This document shows, one piece after another, positions 8,113-9,730 of a stretch of DNA of 9,730 bases. The notes under the pieces were generated by a model. That model saw only the letters and a program-made list of their open reading frames with translations. It did not search any database and had not been told where the DNA came from. The stretch is from Cryomorphaceae bacterium (GTDB lineage Bacteria; Bacteroidota; Bacteroidia; Flavobacteriales; Schleiferiaceae): NCBI GenBank assembly GCA_003507115.1, contig DNWN01000026.1:1-9730 (forward strand), written 5' to 3'. Both the position numbers and the translations under genes were made by a program. Numbering within the stretch: position 1 is the first letter of the stretch; each line of letters starts with the position of its first letter.

Positions 8113-8243
8113 GATTGTTACGTATGATTTAGGTGCATTTTAGCAGGGTCTATGTCACAATGACGGGGGAAGACGTCCGCTGATGAGCTTTACAAATCTT
8201 GGTCAGTAAGTGGGGAATCACAAGCGATAGATTTGAACATTGG

Positions 8244-8274
8244 GGGGTAGTTTTCAACATTATCGTACTACCCC
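8244..8274. promoter_or_regulatory. Candidate operator: GGGGTAGT/ACTACCCC dyad over the nrdBA promoter
   Basis: A perfect 8-base inverted repeat (8244-8251 and 8267-8274) is separated by 15 bases. The -10 box of the candidate nrdBA promoter lies in the interval, so the dyad is centred close to position -9, a classical site for a repressor. It does not resemble the published NrdR box (a 16-base AT-rich palindrome usually found in pairs). It could also form an RNA hairpin if transcription starts further upstream. The binding protein is unknown. Confidence 0.45.
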
Positions 8275-8285
8275 GTTTCTGTCAA
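8255..8285 (-). promoter_or_regulatory. Candidate promoter of nrdB-nrdA
   Basis: On the minus strand TTGACA (8285-8280) is followed after 17 bases by TAATGT (8262-8257). Read as the Bacteroidota pattern it is TTTG-N20-TAATGTTG, one mismatch from TAnnTTTG. Transcription would begin near 8250, leaving a leader of about 165 bases before the nrdB ATG. This is the best promoter-like match I found in the 278-base gap between nrdB and the DUF3109 gene. The rest of the gap holds no open frame I would support. Confidence 0.5.
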
Positions 8286-8361
8286 ATGGTGAAAATTCAG
8301 GGGGTCCGAATTGCGCAAATGAAATTTTGCCTAAAACCCTAAAAGAAATTCACATCGATTG

Positions 8362-8949
8362 TTAATAACCTCCCTCCTCCGAACGCAAATGCAGGGAGGC
8401 GTATACCTCCTCGGCCTCTTCCATCCATTCCGGACCATACGCCCTGACGAGTGCTCCTCGCAAGAACCTGAATACCGGCAACTTAAGCTCCTGACCCAGG
8501 CTGCATGCGGGTTCGCAGACCTTCCAATGATGGACATTCAGGGCGTCAAAGTCTTTGTATTTGGTCACGCGAATGGGATACAAATGGCAGGAGATTGGTT
8601 TGGGCCAATCCACGGCACCCGCCGCCGACGCCTGTTCAATTCCACACTTCGCGACGCCCTGATCGAAGGTTACATAGGCACATTCTTTTCCCTCTACGAG
8701 GGGAGTTACCCATTCTCCGTCATCGTCCTTCACCGCAACACCCTGAGATTCCAGCGCGGCGATTCCCTCCGGTCGCAAAAATGGGCGAATAGCCGATTGG
8801 ATCGATTCCAAAATAGGAACTTCGGAAGGAAGTAAGGGAGCCCCTGCATCGCCTTCCACGCAGCAAGCCCCTTTGCACTTCGAGAGGTCACAGCAGAAAG
8901 CATGCTCAAAGGCCACCTGGGAGACGATGGTTTCCCCAATCTGTATCAT
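8362..8949 (-). CDS. DUF3109 family cysteine-rich protein
   Basis: This 195-residue soluble protein has ten cysteines: 19, 20, 25, 29 and 30 in CCDLSKCKGACC; 90 and 102; 121 in CHLYPIR; and 145 and 149. The pattern matches the DUF3109 family, common in Bacteroidota and related in cysteine arrangement to YkgJ-type putative metal-chelating proteins. Such spacing suggests binding of zinc or an iron-sulfur cluster in the cytoplasm (no signal peptide is visible), but the biochemical function is not established. The ATG at 8949 lies only 38 bases from the divergent MarC gene, with a palindrome in between. The gene ends at 8362, and the next gene on the strand, nrdB, has its own promoter, so it is probably a single-gene unit. 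Confidence 0.88.
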   Translation of the reverse strand: MIQIGETIVSQVAFEHAFCCDLSKCKGACCVEGDAGAPLLPSEVPILESIQSAIRPFLRPEGIAALESQGVAVKDDDGEWVTPLVEGKECAYVTFDQGVAKCGIEQASAAGAVDWPKPISCHLYPIRVTKYKDFDALNVHHWKVCEPACSLGQELKLPVFRFLRGALVRAYGPEWMEEAEEVYASLHLRSEEGGY

Positions 8950-8953
8950 GCTT

Positions 8954-8969
8954 CAAAGGTCTACCTTTG
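8954..8969. promoter_or_regulatory. Palindrome CAAAGGT-CT-ACCTTTG between divergent genes, with a TAnnTTTG box
   Basis: The 38-base gap between the DUF3109 and MarC starts contains two perfect 7-base arms (8954-8960, 8963-8969) around CT. On the plus strand the right side reads TACCTTTG (8962-8969), an exact Bacteroidota -7 box, correctly placed for a start of transcription near 8975 ahead of the MarC ATG at 8988. On the minus strand the mirrored GACCTTTG is one mismatch away, but it would give an almost leaderless DUF3109 message. No clear TTG -33 box was found for either direction. Confidence 0.5.
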
Positions 8970-8987
8970 TGGCCAACACGACAAGTC

Positions 8988-9557
8988 ATGAATTTCGCCG
9001 AAATCCTCTCCGCCACGATGGTTCTTTTTGCCGTCATTGACATCATTGGCAGCATCCCTATTATCATCTCGTTGCGCGACAAAGTCGGCCACATTCAGAG
9101 TGAAAAAGCGACCCTCGCCGCCGCTAGCATCATGGTACTTTTCTTGTTTGTCGGGGAAGATCTTTTGGGCCTCTTTGGGGTGAATGTCGCCTCCTTTGCG
9201 GTGGCGGGCTCGTTGGTACTCTTCTTCCTGGCCCTCGAAATGATCTTGGGGGTGCGCATCTATCGCGAAGCGGAGCCCGAGTCTGCGAGCATCGTTCCCA
9301 TCGCCTTCCCCTTGATCGCCGGCGCAGGTACGCTGACCACGTTGATTTCCATTCGAAGCGAATACGAACCCATCAATATTTTAATAGCCATTGTGATTAA
9401 TTCGGTCTTGGTCTTCGTGGTGCTTAAAAACACCCGGCATTTGGAGCGCTGGTTGGGCAAAAACGGCATTGCAGTAGTGCGCAAAGTCTTTGGCATCATC
9501 CTGATGGCCATTGCGGTCCGGTTATTCACCGCCAATATTGGCAGCCTCATTTCCTGA
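8988..9557 (+). CDS. MarC family integral membrane protein
   Basis: The 189-residue protein is almost wholly hydrophobic, with about six membrane spans (roughly 4-30, 42-62, 66-90, 102-123, 129-148 and 160-182). This is the MarC/UPF0056 layout. Family hallmarks are the early VIDIIGSIP segment at 16-24 and the PIAFPLIAGAGTLTTLI block at 104-120. MarC proteins sit in the inner membrane, and their substrate is unknown. The old link of marC to multiple antibiotic resistance in E. coli was not upheld. The ATG at 8988 is used. An upstream TTG at 8967 would add 7 residues, but it lies inside the -7 promoter box, so it is unlikely. It is divergent from the DUF3109 gene and followed by glycyl-tRNA synthetase on the same strand. 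Confidence 0.92.
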   Translation: MNFAEILSATMVLFAVIDIIGSIPIIISLRDKVGHIQSEKATLAAASIMVLFLFVGEDLLGLFGVNVASFAVAGSLVLFFLALEMILGVRIYREAEPESASIVPIAFPLIAGAGTLTTLISIRSEYEPINILIAIVINSVLVFVVLKNTRHLERWLGKNGIAVVRKVFGIILMAIAVRLFTANIGSLIS

Positions 9558-9559
9558 GT

Positions 9560-9582
9560 GCCGCAAGTTGGCGACGTGCGGC
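9560..9582 (+). terminator. Weak hairpin after the MarC gene
   Basis: GCCGCA (9560-9565) pairs with TGCGGC (9577-9582), and two further inner pairs (GT with AC) follow one mismatch, leaving a 5-base loop. It starts 3 bases after the MarC stop. No T-run follows, so it is at best a weak or factor-assisted terminator or a 3' stabilising hairpin. Confidence 0.25.
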
Positions 9583-9640
9583 TCATGTCCTGAAAACTCC
9601 CGAACTTTGTCCTTTGACACACTCCTATTGATTTCCTCCT

Positions 9641-9730
9641 ATGGCCCTCTCTTCAGAAGAATCGTTTAAGCGTATCGTTTCCCACGCCAAGGAATACGGA
9701 TTTGTCTTCCAAAGCAGTGAAATTTATGAC
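9641..9730 (+). CDS. glyS: Glycyl-tRNA synthetase, first 30 residues (runs off the right edge)
   Basis: Only 30 codons are visible, but they carry the characteristic N-terminus of the single-chain dimeric class II glycyl-tRNA synthetase, with IVSHAKEYGFVF at 12-23 and SSEIYD at 25-30. The enzyme charges tRNA-Gly with glycine in the cytoplasm. The bases before the ATG are pyrimidine-rich (TCCTCCT), so there is no Shine-Dalgarno sequence, as is usual in Bacteroidota. It lies 83 bases after the MarC gene. A distinct promoter could not be fixed: TTTG at 9606-9609 has no convincing partner box. All catalytic motifs lie outside the window. Confidence 0.9.
   Translation, partial: MALSSEESFKRIVSHAKEYGFVFQSSEIYD

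Noticed and set aside
8154..8164. GTCA-CAA-TGAC dyad in the nrdBA leader
   Set aside because: Four-base arms are expected by chance.
8311..8330. TTGCGCAA palindrome and GCAAA/TTTGC arms after the DUF3109 stop
   Set aside because: Short, AT-rich stem without a following T-run; not convincing as terminator or operator.
9606..9634. Promoter for glycyl-tRNA synthetase (TTTG followed by TATTGATT)
   Set aside because: Spacing of 16 and a poor second box do not fit the Bacteroidota pattern well enough to call.

Overview
The window looks like a chromosomal housekeeping segment of a member of the Bacteroidota, most likely a relative of the Flavobacteriales. The reasons are: a eukaryote-like class Ia ribonucleotide reductase; a DnaG primase with the 'SPF...KDFSS' variant of its zinc finger; a DUF3109 protein; a GlyRS N-terminus of the single-chain dimeric type; promoters resembling the Bacteroidota pattern TTG...TAnnTTTG; and starts without a Shine-Dalgarno sequence. 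The lineage call is inference from protein features, not from rRNA. Base composition is even across the window, at roughly half G+C. I see no insertion sequence, phage gene, tRNA, rRNA or CRISPR array.

Left part, minus strand, 1-4555. A compact cluster is transcribed right to left. It starts at a Bacteroidota-type promoter (4525-4554) and runs through a previously untracked 59-residue single-span membrane protein (4498-4319), a DjlA-like membrane J-protein (4293-3571), a long-chain polyprenyl diphosphate synthase (3574-2606, overlapping its upstream neighbour by 4 bases), and DNA primase DnaG (2579-648). After an 88-base gap comes the N-terminal part of a secreted protein (559 to beyond the left edge). 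The primase keeps its TOPRIM catalytic residues but lacks all four zinc ligands.

Middle part, minus strand, 4587-8285. nrdB (8083-7091) and nrdA (7078-4643) form the operon for aerobic ribonucleotide reductase, ended by a strong intrinsic terminator (4587-4619). The 278-base region in front of nrdB holds a sigma70-like promoter. An 8-base inverted repeat brackets its -10 box, and a small hairpin lies just before the start codon. The reductase makes dNTPs, and the primase of the neighbouring cluster starts DNA synthesis, so both clusters serve replication, but a terminator and a new promoter separate them.

Right part, 8362-9730. A cysteine-rich DUF3109 protein (minus) and a MarC-family membrane protein (plus) diverge from a 38-base gap. 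The gap contains a 16-base palindrome whose right arm is part of a perfect TAnnTTTG box. After an 83-base spacer, glycyl-tRNA synthetase begins on the plus strand and runs off the right edge.

I found no clearly new multi-gene system. The leads most worth following are the primase without zinc ligands, the small membrane protein beside the J-protein, and three dyad elements sitting on candidate promoters.
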